Source: Bradyrhizobium sp. Ghvi (GTDB lineage Bacteria; Pseudomonadota; Alphaproteobacteria; Rhizobiales; Xanthobacteraceae). Taken from it: a stretch of DNA of 64,000 nt. The translations under genes and the position numbers were made by a program. Each line of letters begins with the position of its first letter. Position 1 is the first letter of the stretch. The notes below the pieces were generated by a model. That model worked only from the letters and a program-made list of their open reading frames with translations. It did no database searches and was not told where the DNA came from. Shown piece by piece: positions 9,233 through 17,866 of this stretch. The stretch lies in assembly GCF_900115265.1 (NCBI RefSeq), contig NZ_FOVU01000010.1:1-64000 (forward strand). The letters are read 5' to 3'.

Positions 9233-10627
9233 CTACGATGACGCGGCAATTCCCTTCACCGCTGACGCGAGATTGTGAACCTCATCAATCGTATTGTAGT
9301 AATGCGGAGATGCGCGAACGATGTCCGGCAGACCTCTGCGCGCCGCATCTAACGGTGTACTTGTTGGTGGCGAGACGGATACATTAATATTCTGCCTTGC
9401 AAGGTTGCACTTGACCTCGCTGGCGACTGTGCCCCGAACTGAAAACGACACGATTGAAGCGGGACGTTCTCCAAGATCGTAAAGCAACACGCCAGGGACG
9501 GTGCCAAGTGCCGCGCGCAATTCGTTCGCAAGCTGGCGGCAACGTTGTTCGATCCTCTCTATGCCAATCGAAAGCGCATAGTCCGCGGCGATACCAAGTC
9601 CGAGCCGCGCCGCGTAGTTCGCTTCCCAAGTCTCGAATCGTCGTGCGTCGGGCCTAAGTTCGTAGCGCTCAGGTCCAACCCAAGGTGCGCCGAACAGGTC
9701 TATCATGGCGGGTTCGATGTCCTTGAGGAAATCGCCTCGCATGTAGAGAAAGCCCGTTCCGCGAGGGCCACGCAAGAATTTCCGTCCTGTTGCCGTCAGC
9801 ATATCGCAACCAAGTGCACGGACGTCGACGGGGATCTGGCCAACGGCCTGGCACGCATCCAGCAGGTAGGGAACGCTATGAGCGCGTGCGATGCGTCCCA
9901 CGGCTTCAGCTGGGTTCACTAAGCCGCCATTTGTCGGTATCCACGTGACGGCGATCAGCCTTACGCGCCTATCAATCATGCGTTCCAGCGCCTGCGGGTC
10001 CAGAACCTGATTTGCGTCGTCAGGTATAACCTCGACCCGTGCGCCCGTACGGCGGGCGACCTGCAAAAGCGCAACATAGTTTGCCGCGAACTCTGCGGAG
10101 CTAGTGAGAATTCGGTCGCCAGGGCCAAAACGGAGCGAATAGAAGGCGCGCTGCCATGCCAAAGTGGCATTCTCGGCTAGGGCGATTTCTTCCCGCTTTG
10201 AGCCGACCAGTCGAGCAATGCTATCGTATACGCCCTCCAACCGCCCCGTGCTTTCGGCACTCGCTTCGTATCCGCCAATTTCAGCTTCGCGCCGGAGGTA
10301 TGCGATCATACCATCAACGACGGGGCTCGGCATCAAGGCAGCGCCGGCATTATTAAGGTGGACTCGGTGTGCAACGCCGGGCGTATCCGCTCGCAAGCGA
10401 ATGAGGTCGGCATTAGAAAGGCCCCTGATCGAGCTTGCAGTTTGCTTCTGAACCTTATGCACCTGAAGCTCCTGCTTCGCGACGAAGGTAGATGGATAGC
10501 TTCGCAAGCACGGCCGCTCCTCGACCAGCGGATCTGTCGAAACATAACTGACAGAAAGGCCCAAACCCGCCATTTTGACGCCCGAAATGCCAAAATCCTT
10601 CGTTTGCGGCTTCATAGATTGCGCCAA
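9233..10627 (-). CDS. Class V aminotransferase / cysteine desulfurase-like PLP enzyme (464 aa)
   Basis: A fold-type I PLP enzyme. Visible landmarks are HLNNAGAALMP near residue 93, the PLP-binding Asp/Gln of YLLDACQAVGQIPVD and the Schiff-base lysine in ATGRKFLRGPRGTGF. The overall pattern fits the SufS/EgtE-like group with a shortened C-terminus. About 80 residues of non-conserved sequence precede the domain, so a later start is possible; the given ATG is the most upstream. It is divergent from the diaminopropionate ammonia-lyase gene with only a 57-base gap, which suggests shared control and joint function in breaking down an amino compound. Whether it transaminates, desulfurates or eliminates cannot be told from sequence. 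Confidence 0.75.
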   Translation of the reverse strand: MAQSMKPQTKDFGISGVKMAGLGLSVSYVSTDPLVEERPCLRSYPSTFVAKQELQVHKVQKQTASSIRGLSNADLIRLRADTPGVAHRVHLNNAGAALMPSPVVDGMIAYLRREAEIGGYEASAESTGRLEGVYDSIARLVGSKREEIALAENATLAWQRAFYSLRFGPGDRILTSSAEFAANYVALLQVARRTGARVEVIPDDANQVLDPQALERMIDRRVRLIAVTWIPTNGGLVNPAEAVGRIARAHSVPYLLDACQAVGQIPVDVRALGCDMLTATGRKFLRGPRGTGFLYMRGDFLKDIEPAMIDLFGAPWVGPERYELRPDARRFETWEANYAARLGLGIAADYALSIGIERIEQRCRQLANELRAALGTVPGVLLYDLGERPASIVSFSVRGTVASEVKCNLARQNINVSVSPPTSTPLDAARRGLPDIVRASPHYYNTIDEVHNLASAVKGIAASS

Positions 10628-10684
10628 ACGGCCTCACGGGTTGGCAAAGTGGTTCGAGATGATCGTACTTGCCTGCCCAGGAGG

Positions 10685-11914
10685 ATGACCTTGCTCCCCA
10701 CTTCAAAATCCGCAGAAACTCTGTCGGAGACGCTTGTCAATCATCGGCCCATTCTGCTGTGCAATCGCTCACCCGGCTTGAAAAAGGCTCCTTGGTGGTG
10801 CGACCGCAACGCAGGAGATGAGCCTCTCCGCCTCCTTCGGGTTTGCCCGCATTATGCACCGACCAGCCTGATTTCCCTGCCGCATACCGCCGCAAAGTTG
10901 GGTGTCGGCGAAATCTGGATCAAGGATGAGACGCAGCGGCTTGGTATAGGCAGTTTCAAGGGGCTCGGCGGCGCCTATGCAGTGCTGAAGCTCGCAATGA
11001 AGCACGTTGAGAGACGGACTGGACGCTCGATTGTGCCTGCAGAATTGGCCGAGCCAGGCGCGCGATCTATGCTTTCGGAGCTCACATTTTCATGTGCTTC
11101 GGACGGTAACCATGGCCGTTCGGTGTCGGCCGGAGCGAGGCTGATCGGAGCGCGGGCCGTCATATATCTCCACGAAGGTGTGAGCGACGAGCGGGCCGCT
11201 CATATCTCGCGCCTAGGCGCCGCGATCGTGCGGGTGGCTGGAGACTATAACGACTCCGTTGAGGCTGCAGCCAAGGCTGCCTCGCAGGATGGTTGGATGG
11301 CTGTCCCGGATACGGTAGGCCCTGGGGAGGACGACACTGCTTGCACGTTTGTGGTCCAGGGGTATGCGATACTGATCGACGAAATCATTGCGGCAACGGC
11401 AGGACAGTCAAAGCCGTTTACGCATGTTCTGGTTCAGGCTGGTGTGGGTGGTCTTGCAGCAAGCGTGTTCGGCCATGGCTCGGCACGAGGGCTATTCGGA
11501 AGCGATACCCATCTTTGGATCGTGGAGCCAGAACGGTCGGCATGCCTTTACGAAAGCGCCCGAGCCAAGATGCCCGTGCGGCTCCCGTCTGGACCTGCGA
11601 CAAACATGTCGATGCTTGAATGCCAAAGCCCATCCTTGCTGGCCTGGCCGATCATCCAGGAGCTGGCCAGCGGCTACATCACGGTAACCGAAGAAGAAGC
11701 CGTGGGCGCGGTACGTTTGCTTAAAGAAGGTGCTTCAGGCGATCAGGCTCTTCGCGTCGGAGAATCCGGAGCGGCAGGATTGGCAGGCCTCTTAAGGGCG
11801 ACCGAAGAGAAGGACCGTAAGAGACTTGGCCTCGATCAGTCCGCCAAGGTTCTGCTCTTTGCCACGGAAGGCCCGACCGACCTATCGCTTTGGAGCGGAA
11901 ATCAATTGGCATGA
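10685..11914 (+). CDS. dpaL: Diaminopropionate ammonia-lyase (fold-type II PLP enzyme)
   Basis: This enzyme converts 2,3-diaminopropionate to pyruvate and two ammonia. The Schiff-base lysine is in GIGSFKGLGGAYA, the tryptophan-synthase-beta-like ASDGNHGRSVS block follows, and the Gly-rich phosphate loop appears in LVQAGVGGLAASVFG; all are typical of YgeX-type lyases, and length (about 400 aa) is normal. The frame is open far upstream but only the region after 10685 is family-like. AGGAGG at 10679-10684 touches the ATG at 10685, while a TTG at 10691 has ideal spacing, so true initiation may be at the TTG. Its neighbours (aminotransferase, Lrp regulator, amino-compound transporter, M20 hydrolase) point to catabolism of a diaminopropionate-containing compound. 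Confidence 0.85.
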   Translation: MTLLPTSKSAETLSETLVNHRPILLCNRSPGLKKAPWWCDRNAGDEPLRLLRVCPHYAPTSLISLPHTAAKLGVGEIWIKDETQRLGIGSFKGLGGAYAVLKLAMKHVERRTGRSIVPAELAEPGARSMLSELTFSCASDGNHGRSVSAGARLIGARAVIYLHEGVSDERAAHISRLGAAIVRVAGDYNDSVEAAAKAASQDGWMAVPDTVGPGEDDTACTFVVQGYAILIDEIIAATAGQSKPFTHVLVQAGVGGLAASVFGHGSARGLFGSDTHLWIVEPERSACLYESARAKMPVRLPSGPATNMSMLECQSPSLLAWPIIQELASGYITVTEEEAVGAVRLLKEGASGDQALRVGESGAAGLAGLLRATEEKDRKRLGLDQSAKVLLFATEGPTDLSLWSGNQLA

Positions 11915-11928
11915 GCAAGTTCCGCTAG

Positions 11929-12411
11929 TCAAGATACGTCAAGGTTGATGCGGGTGGTGAACTTGACCGTCTGCATCGACACAAATGTGTTGAATGACTT
12001 GACGTTCTTGTCGGGAAAGAATGCTCGCTCGGTAAATGCCCCATATTCTTCCATAGAGCCGGTGTTGACCACCAGAATGAAATCAGCCGAACCCGTTACG
12101 TAGTAGCACTGCGTAACCTCAGGATATGCGCTCATTCGATTCTTGAAGTTGTCTAGAAGATCGAGCTGCTCTTGCTCGAGCGCCACAAGCACGATCGACG
12201 TGACCCGTTTCCCGGCGACTGACGGCGATATGATCGAGACGTCGGACATGATGGCCCCGTTTTCGCGCAATCGCCGGAGTCGACGCAGGCAAGAAGTCGG
12301 CGAAAGTCCCACGCGCTCGGCCAATTCCTCAGAGGTCTGCAGATTATTTTCCTGCAGCAGCATGAGGAGCTTCAGATCGAGGCGATCCAGGTCGGTGGGC
12401 GTGACAGCCAT
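11929..12411 (-). CDS. Lrp/AsnC-family transcriptional regulator (160 aa)
   Basis: N-terminal winged helix-turn-helix (LDRLDLKLLMLLQENNLQTS, ERVGLSPTSCLRRLRRL) followed by the RAM/AsnC ligand-binding domain with the signature YYVTGSADFILVV at about residues 100-112. Length is typical. It converges with the ammonia-lyase gene (14-base gap) and diverges from the transporter operon, so it most likely senses the imported amino compound and controls both sides. An inverted repeat in the promoter gap just upstream of its start is a candidate autoregulatory site. Confidence 0.9.
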   Translation of the reverse strand: MAVTPTDLDRLDLKLLMLLQENNLQTSEELAERVGLSPTSCLRRLRRLRENGAIMSDVSIISPSVAGKRVTSIVLVALEQEQLDLLDNFKNRMSAYPEVTQCYYVTGSADFILVVNTGSMEEYGAFTERAFFPDKNVKSFNTFVSMQTVKFTTRINLDVS

Positions 12412-12413
12412 TT

Positions 12414-12444
12414 AAAATGTCAATTTGCAGTTTTCTGGCATTTT
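12414..12444. promoter_or_regulatory. Inverted repeat, candidate Lrp-type operator
   Basis: AAAATGTCA at 12414-12422 and TGGCATTTT at 12436-12444 are inverse complements with one mismatch and a 13-base spacer. It sits 3 bases from the Lrp start codon and 90 bases before the binding-protein gene, where a regulator of this divergent pair should bind. Lrp/AsnC sites are typically AT-rich imperfect palindromes, as here. Confidence 0.45.
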
Positions 12445-12533
12445 GAATCGCAGAACGGCGAATTTAGCCACGTGCTCGACTGATTATAGGCGCAAAGGCG
12501 GATCGAGCAAGTGTTTGCCAGACGGAGGGGAAG

Positions 12534-13649
12534 ATGGTGGATGTAGTCAGACGGAAGCTACTTCAGGGCACTGCTTGGGCTGGGGGCTTGGCCGCCGCGC
12601 GCTCGCTTCTCCCCGCCCCCGCGATTGCGCAAACCCTGAAGGGCACGGGTGAAGTCGTGGTCTATGACGGCGGCGGGTCTTGGGGGGAAGCCAAGCGGAT
12701 CGCCTATTTCGAGCCGTTCGAGAAAGAGACCGGCATCAAGGTCATAGCCCAACCCCGGACCGACACGGGAGCGGTGCGAGCGAGTGTGCTCGCCGGGGCT
12801 CCCCGATATGACGTGACGATACTTCCTGGCGGCAAGGCCCCGACTTTCGAGCGGGACAATCTTCTGCTTCCGATTGACTATGGCTACTTCGAGAAGGCGG
12901 ACATCGACGCATTCAGTCCAGTCAAGGCCGGCAAGTTCACCGTGCCCGCCATAATCTATTCGCTGTTCATTGCGTACGATGCGTCAAAGTTTGCATCCGG
13001 TGCGCCGAACACTTGGGCGGATGTCTGGGACACCCAGAAATTCGCGGGACGACGATCGCTCATGGCGGGAACCTGGGCGTCAGACGGCGGCACCTTTGAA
13101 GCAGCTCTGATGGCTGATGGTGTTGAGCCCTCGAAGCTGTATCCGCTTGATTGGGATCGGGCGTTCAAGAGCCTCAGCCGTGTCAAACCAAGCATCCTGA
13201 AGTGGTGGAACACCGGAGCGGAAGCTCCGCAGATGATCATTGATAAGTTGATCACGGCCGGTAGCGCCTGGAACGGCCGCGTTTCGGCAGCCAACGAGCA
13301 GGGGGCCAAGATTGGCTACACCTGGAATCAGGGAATGCTGCAGTACGACACCTGGGTGGTCTTGAAAGGCACGAAGAATGCGGACAACGCATTCAAGTTT
13401 CTCGCGTTCTCAGCGCGAGCCGAAAATCAGGCGAAGTTCGTCCAGCACATCCTCTATGCGCCACCGAACTCGCGTGCATTCGAACATGTGCCCTCTGAAC
13501 GGGCGAAGCTCCTGCCGACCTCCCCGGAAGCACGGAAGCTGCAGTTCGTCCAGGACTACGAGTTCTGGAATACCGTGAGCTCCAACGGCAAGGCCAACAA
13601 TGAAATTGCCGTCGCTCAATGGGAACGTTGGATTTCCGGCGTACGGTAG
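12534..13649 (+). CDS. ABC transporter periplasmic binding protein, PotD/PotF type (371 aa)
   Basis: The N-terminus carries a twin-arginine-like export signal (VRRKLLQGTAWAGGLAAARS) with cleavage probably after AIAQ near residue 33. The mature part begins EVVVYDGGGSWGEAKRIAYF and ends in the region that closes over the ligand (YAPPNSRAFEHVPSERAK), as in polyamine/opine binding proteins of the SBP_bac_8 type. A strong GGAGGGG Shine-Dalgarno lies 4-10 bases before the ATG. It is the first gene of a transport operon with two permeases, an M24 protein, the ATPase and an M20 hydrolase. The ligand is probably a small cationic or amino compound. Confidence 0.85.
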   Translation: MVDVVRRKLLQGTAWAGGLAAARSLLPAPAIAQTLKGTGEVVVYDGGGSWGEAKRIAYFEPFEKETGIKVIAQPRTDTGAVRASVLAGAPRYDVTILPGGKAPTFERDNLLLPIDYGYFEKADIDAFSPVKAGKFTVPAIIYSLFIAYDASKFASGAPNTWADVWDTQKFAGRRSLMAGTWASDGGTFEAALMADGVEPSKLYPLDWDRAFKSLSRVKPSILKWWNTGAEAPQMIIDKLITAGSAWNGRVSAANEQGAKIGYTWNQGMLQYDTWVVLKGTKNADNAFKFLAFSARAENQAKFVQHILYAPPNSRAFEHVPSERAKLLPTSPEARKLQFVQDYEFWNTVSSNGKANNEIAVAQWERWISGVR

Positions 13650-13655
13650 CTCAAA

Positions 13656-14600
13656 ATGGTGGATGCGAGTGTCGCCATGCCGAACAGGAGAGACGCCTTA
13701 GGGCGGGAGCACCTATTGCCCGTCCTCCTTCTCTTGCCGATCGTGATCCTGTTCTCGGTCGGCTACGTCGTGCCGCTTGCGCAACTCGTGCTCAAGAGCC
13801 TGCAGCACGATGGTGCCTGGTCGCTCAAGAGCTACAGCGAGATCGGGAGCTCGCCGGCGTTTGTATGGATCGTCCTCAGGACACTCTCGCTCGCCGCGAC
13901 CGTGACAATCGTCTGCCTGCTCATAGCCTATCCGCTCGCTTATGCCATATCAAAATGTCCTCCGCGCCCGGCGGCATTTCTCCTGCTTATTGTCACGCTT
14001 CCCTATTTAACGAGTGTCCTGATCAGGACCTATGCATGGATCGTCCTGCTCAGCCCCAACGGACCGATTAATCAACTCCTCTTGTACCTTGGCCTTATCT
14101 CCGAGCCGCTGCAATTGGTGTTCGATTCGGTCGGCGTCTATGTCGGCATGGTGCAGGTCCAGCTGCCGCTCATGGTGTTTCCTCTCTATGCCGTATTGGC
14201 GCGGGTTAATCCAAGCCTTGCAAAAGCGGCACAAAGCCTCGGAAGTCCTCCTACGGACGCCTTCCTGAGGGTCACGCTGCCAGCCTCGATGCCAGGCGTG
14301 ATTAGCGGCTGCACGCTCGTGTTTCTGTCCAGTCTCGGCTTCTATATTACGCCAGAGCTTCTTGGTGGCCCTGATAGCTATCTAATCGCTCAGGGCATTA
14401 GCCTGCGCGTGCTGATCCTCGGCAATTTTGATGAAGCCGCAGCCCAATCATCAGTCTTGATGCTGATGGTGATCGGGGTCTTTCTCATATTTCGTCAGCG
14501 GATCGCGGAAGAACTCGACATCGCCCGCATAACAATGTTTCTCTGGCCGGCAAGTCCACATCCGGTCTTTCCGCGCAATGGCCGATACTGGAGCGACTGA
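13656..14600 (+). CDS. ABC transporter permease, PotB type (314 aa)
   Basis: An inner-membrane protein with about six helices, the first at residues 20-45 (LLPVLLLLPIVILFSVGYVV region). The EAA loop that contacts the ATPase is visible as AQSLGSPPTDAFLRVTLPAS around residue 195. Six bases separate it from the binding-protein stop, indicating translational linkage. The last 20 residues (ITMFLWPASPHPVFPRNGRY) are unlike the usual short tail, so the extreme C-terminus may be altered. Works with the following permease as a heterodimer. Confidence 0.85.
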   Translation: MVDASVAMPNRRDALGREHLLPVLLLLPIVILFSVGYVVPLAQLVLKSLQHDGAWSLKSYSEIGSSPAFVWIVLRTLSLAATVTIVCLLIAYPLAYAISKCPPRPAAFLLLIVTLPYLTSVLIRTYAWIVLLSPNGPINQLLLYLGLISEPLQLVFDSVGVYVGMVQVQLPLMVFPLYAVLARVNPSLAKAAQSLGSPPTDAFLRVTLPASMPGVISGCTLVFLSSLGFYITPELLGGPDSYLIAQGISLRVLILGNFDEAAAQSSVLMLMVIGVFLIFRQRIAEELDIARITMFLWPASPHPVFPRNGRYWSD

Positions 14601-14623
14601 CGGCGATCTTGCATGGCCCGTCA

Positions 14624-15451
14624 ATGAGTCTGCATGAGGCCTTGACGGCCGTCCGCCGACCCTTGTTATACGTTAGCTCAGGGGTGACGCTCCTCCTTCT
14701 GGTGCTGCCTTTCGCGGTCGTAATTCCTCTTGCATTCAGCGATGCACCGTACCTCACCTTTCCGCCGCCCAGCTACTCACTGCGGTGGTTCTCAAGTCTG
14801 CTCAGGAATACGCAATGGCTCGATGCGCTAAGCTTCAGCCTGAAATGGGCCGGACTGTCGGCTTTCTTGAGCGTGGCGATTGGTGTGCCGGCCGCCTTCG
14901 CTCTTGTGCGCTACCGGTTCTCTGCGCGCGTGCCTGTCTATCTTCTTCTGATTTCTCCGCTGATTGTTCCTCATGTCGTCATCGCAGTGTCCCTGTTCTT
15001 CGCTCTCGCCGGATCCTCGCTGATCGGAAATCCCCTGGCATTTGCTCTCAGCTATACGATCATTGGTGCGCCATATACGGTCGTTGTCATGATCGCCGGG
15101 CTCAAGCGCTTCAATCGCACACTCGAGTTGGCTGCCGCGAGCCTGGGCTCGAGCCCTCTCGCGACGCTGAGAACGGTGACGCTTCCATTGCTGTTGCCGA
15201 CGCTAGCGAGCGCAGCTCTCTTCGCGTTCATCGTAGGATTCGATGACGTTGTGTTCGGTCTGTTCCTGAGCGGGCCCACCGCGACGCCATTGCCCATGAG
15301 AATGTGGGACAACATCCGCCTGGAAATCAGTCCCCAGATAGCCGTCATCGCCGTTCTCTTTATCGTCGTGCTTGCGCTTCTCATGCTCCTGAGGCTGTTC
15401 GTGGCCGCTGTTGCTCAAGGGCCTCGCGCGCAGGAAAGCCTGCATCATTGA
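14624..15451 (+). CDS. ABC transporter permease, PotC type (275 aa)
   Basis: Second membrane subunit with about six transmembrane helices. The first spans about residues 15-40 (LLLLVLPFAVVIPLAF) and the EAA loop is ELAAASLGSSPLATLRTVTL. The ATG at 14624 (MSLHEALTAVRR) is preferred; a TTG five codons upstream is possible but has no better ribosome site. Only 23 bases lie between the two permease genes. Length and topology are normal for this family. Confidence 0.85.
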   Translation: MSLHEALTAVRRPLLYVSSGVTLLLLVLPFAVVIPLAFSDAPYLTFPPPSYSLRWFSSLLRNTQWLDALSFSLKWAGLSAFLSVAIGVPAAFALVRYRFSARVPVYLLLISPLIVPHVVIAVSLFFALAGSSLIGNPLAFALSYTIIGAPYTVVVMIAGLKRFNRTLELAAASLGSSPLATLRTVTLPLLLPTLASAALFAFIVGFDDVVFGLFLSGPTATPLPMRMWDNIRLEISPQIAVIAVLFIVVLALLMLLRLFVAAVAQGPRAQESLHH

Positions 15452-15568
15452 GCATCGGATCGCGATTGTGCATCGTTCAGACTACGAGAAAGCCAATGGC
15501 GCCTTTCCTGAAGCAGCCCTCTCGACCCAATCTGGGGCAAGTCTCGCAAGCGTAACGGAGCATCGACC

Positions 15569-16711
15569 ATGAGCCGCGATCTCACTTTCTCCGTCGAGGA
15601 GTACAAGCGTCGATGTGACGCCGTCCGAAAACTGATGGCAGAGCGTCGTCTTGACTGTGCCATCTTTGACGAGCCCGAGATGATGTCCTGGCTCTCCGGC
15701 TATACGGTCTCCGAAAACCTCTGGCGAGCGTGCATCGTGCCGGCAGCGTCCGAGCCGTTCCTGCTGGTGCGCAAGCTCGATATGCCCCCGGCGCGCCAAC
15801 GCACGTGGATGGATAACATCGTCGGGTTTGGCGATTGGGACGACCCGCTGGCGGTGCTAGTCAGCACCTTGCGGGAAAGGGGTTCGGTGCCCGCCCGGAT
15901 CGGCGCTGAATTTCAATCGAATTCGTTCACCATCCAAAGACTCCAATCGCTGCGCGAGCTCTTGCCGGAGACCGAGTTTCTTGACCTCGAGCGTTCGGGA
16001 TGGGATCTCAGGCGATTAAAGTCGCGGGAAGAGATCGCGCATATGTCCCGCGCCGGTTCACTGTTGGATGCGGCCTTCGACGCGACCGTCAAGGAGGTGG
16101 CAACCGGCAGAAGCCAACGTGATATCGCTGCCGCTGCCGCTGCGGCCTATTATCGGCTTGGGTTCGACGATGGCTTCGTTGGGCCTCTCAATGTCGGATC
16201 CGGTTGGGATTCGCTGCATGGGTTCCTCGCAGAGCGACCGCTGGTCGATGGGGATATCGTTCATATCGAACTCTTGCCTCGGCTACGATTCTATACGGTA
16301 CGGATCATGCGATCGGTCATCGTGGGACGGGCAACAGACGAGCAGCGAGCTGCGGCCGAGGCGCTTATCGCGTTACAAGATCGCCAAATCGCCGCGCTCC
16401 GGCCTGGGGCGATTGCCGCCGACGTCGACCGCATCGTGCGGGAAGGCGTTGTAGCGGCTGGCTTGCGCGAGACCTACGATAATATCACCGGGTACACCCT
16501 TGGCACCGCTCCGCTCGTTTCCCAGCACACGAGTGACCTATATCGCTGTTTCACACCAATTGCGGATTGGGCCATCGAGGAAGGAATGGTCTTTCACATG
16601 TACACATCCGCTGCCGGACTTGCCTTCAGCGAGTCCGTCGTGGTGACGAGTGCGGGTGGGAAGCAATTGACCTCAATACCGCGCAAGATATTCGAGACGA
16701 GGCCGAAATGA
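15569..16711 (+). CDS. M24-fold (pita-bread) hydrolase, creatinase/Xaa-Pro peptidase-like, 380 aa
   Basis: The N-terminal creatinase_N domain (about 1-150, with DCAIFDEPEMMSWLSGY) is followed by the pita-bread domain (about 155-375). The usual metal ligands of M24 aminopeptidases look substituted: the block where two Asp are expected reads GDIVHIELLPRLRFYTVRIM, the GHGIG histidine motif is replaced by QHTSDLY, while EEGMVF and SESVVV glutamates remain. Loss of ligands is known for metal-free creatinase, so a C-N hydrolase acting on an amidino or amide compound is plausible. It is embedded inside the transport operon, between permease and ATPase, and its stop overlaps the ATPase start, which ties its function to the imported substrate. 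Confidence 0.75.
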   Translation: MSRDLTFSVEEYKRRCDAVRKLMAERRLDCAIFDEPEMMSWLSGYTVSENLWRACIVPAASEPFLLVRKLDMPPARQRTWMDNIVGFGDWDDPLAVLVSTLRERGSVPARIGAEFQSNSFTIQRLQSLRELLPETEFLDLERSGWDLRRLKSREEIAHMSRAGSLLDAAFDATVKEVATGRSQRDIAAAAAAAYYRLGFDDGFVGPLNVGSGWDSLHGFLAERPLVDGDIVHIELLPRLRFYTVRIMRSVIVGRATDEQRAAAEALIALQDRQIAALRPGAIAADVDRIVREGVVAAGLRETYDNITGYTLGTAPLVSQHTSDLYRCFTPIADWAIEEGMVFHMYTSAAGLAFSESVVVTSAGGKQLTSIPRKIFETRPK

Positions 16712-17835
16712 GCGTCATTACAGCAATGATGAGCGAAAAGGTGACGGCAGGCGTATCAAGGTCGCAAAATCAACGTGGCTCCGTCTCGGTTAACTCGTTG
16801 ACCAAGATGTTTGGTCCGGTCAAGGCGGTCGACGACGTCTCGCTGTCGATAGAGCCGGGAGAGTTCGTCGCCTTGCTCGGATCGAGCGGGTCAGGAAAGT
16901 CAACTCTGCTCATGATGATCGCCGGGTTCGAAGTTGCTTCCTCTGGCGACATCACGCTCGACGGCATACGGATCAATGATGTTCCGAGCTATCGCCGCGG
17001 CTTCGGCATGGTCTTCCAGAGCTACGCGTTGTTCCCCCATATGACCATCGCTGAGAATATCGCCTATCCGCTGCGGCGCCGGGGTTTGCGTGGCGGAGAC
17101 GTCGAACGCGAGGTCAGAAAAGCTCTGAAGCTCGTTGCACTTGACGGATATGGCGCGCGGCTCCCAAACCAGTTGTCGGGTGGGCAGCAGCAGCGTGTGG
17201 CTCTGGCCCGCGCTCTTGTCTTCCGTCCCCCGCTGCTGCTGATGGATGAGCCGCTTGGGGCGCTGGACCGCAAGCTGAGGCAGCAACTCCAAATGGAGAT
17301 CAAATTGATTCATAAGGAGGTTGGCAGCACCATTATCTTCGTAACCCACGACCAGGAAGAAGCATTGTCAATGGCGGACCGCGTCGCGGTGCTCGAGCGG
17401 GGACGCTTGCAGCAGTTAGGAACGCCGCGCGAGCTATACGAGAAGCCGGCCACTGCATTTGTTGCGGATTTCATCGGTGAGATGAACTTTTTGCCGGTCG
17501 AGCTGCGGCAATCTGGAGGCGAGGTCTGTGCCCGCAGCACCGATCTCGGCCTTGAGGTTGTGCAGGAGGCAAGCCAGGTGCTGACGTCAGGCGGCCGAGG
17601 GTTGCTGGCGGTTCGCCCCGAGTATGTCGGTCTGACACCGGACGAGCGCGCTAGCGCGACGGTTTTGGAGTCTGCCTACACAGGTACGAACCAAAGCGTG
17701 CTTGTGCAGGTGGGGTCCATTCGATTGATCGCCCGGATTTCGGTGAGCCCCGGACGGCCGCTATTCCAATCCGGTCAACGGGTCCGCATTGAGATCGATG
17801 CTGCGCATACAAGGGTGTTTCCGACTGCCAGTTGA
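16708..17835 (+). CDS. ABC transporter ATPase, PotA type (375 aa)
   Basis: Walker A is GSSGSGKST, the Q-loop is FQSYALFPHMT, the ABC signature is LSGGQQQRVALARAL, Walker B is LLLMDEPLGALD and the switch histidine is in FVTHDQEEAL. A C-terminal TOBE domain follows (about 285-375), as in polyamine and related importers. The ATG at 16708 overlaps the preceding stop as ATGA, favouring coupling; the long upstream frame extension is antisense-like and rejected. Energises the two permeases above. Confidence 0.9.
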   Translation: MSVITAMMSEKVTAGVSRSQNQRGSVSVNSLTKMFGPVKAVDDVSLSIEPGEFVALLGSSGSGKSTLLMMIAGFEVASSGDITLDGIRINDVPSYRRGFGMVFQSYALFPHMTIAENIAYPLRRRGLRGGDVEREVRKALKLVALDGYGARLPNQLSGGQQQRVALARALVFRPPLLLMDEPLGALDRKLRQQLQMEIKLIHKEVGSTIIFVTHDQEEALSMADRVAVLERGRLQQLGTPRELYEKPATAFVADFIGEMNFLPVELRQSGGEVCARSTDLGLEVVQEASQVLTSGGRGLLAVRPEYVGLTPDERASATVLESAYTGTNQSVLVQVGSIRLIARISVSPGRPLFQSGQRVRIEIDAAHTRVFPTAS

Positions 17836-17866
17836 GATGCCTTTGGCGTGCAAGGAGCTAGCCGTC

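Noticed and set aside
10358..10684. N-terminal extension of the diaminopropionate ammonia-lyase frame
   Set aside because: The first 109 codons overlap the divergent aminotransferase gene, lack family similarity and precede a clear Shine-Dalgarno at 10679-10684.
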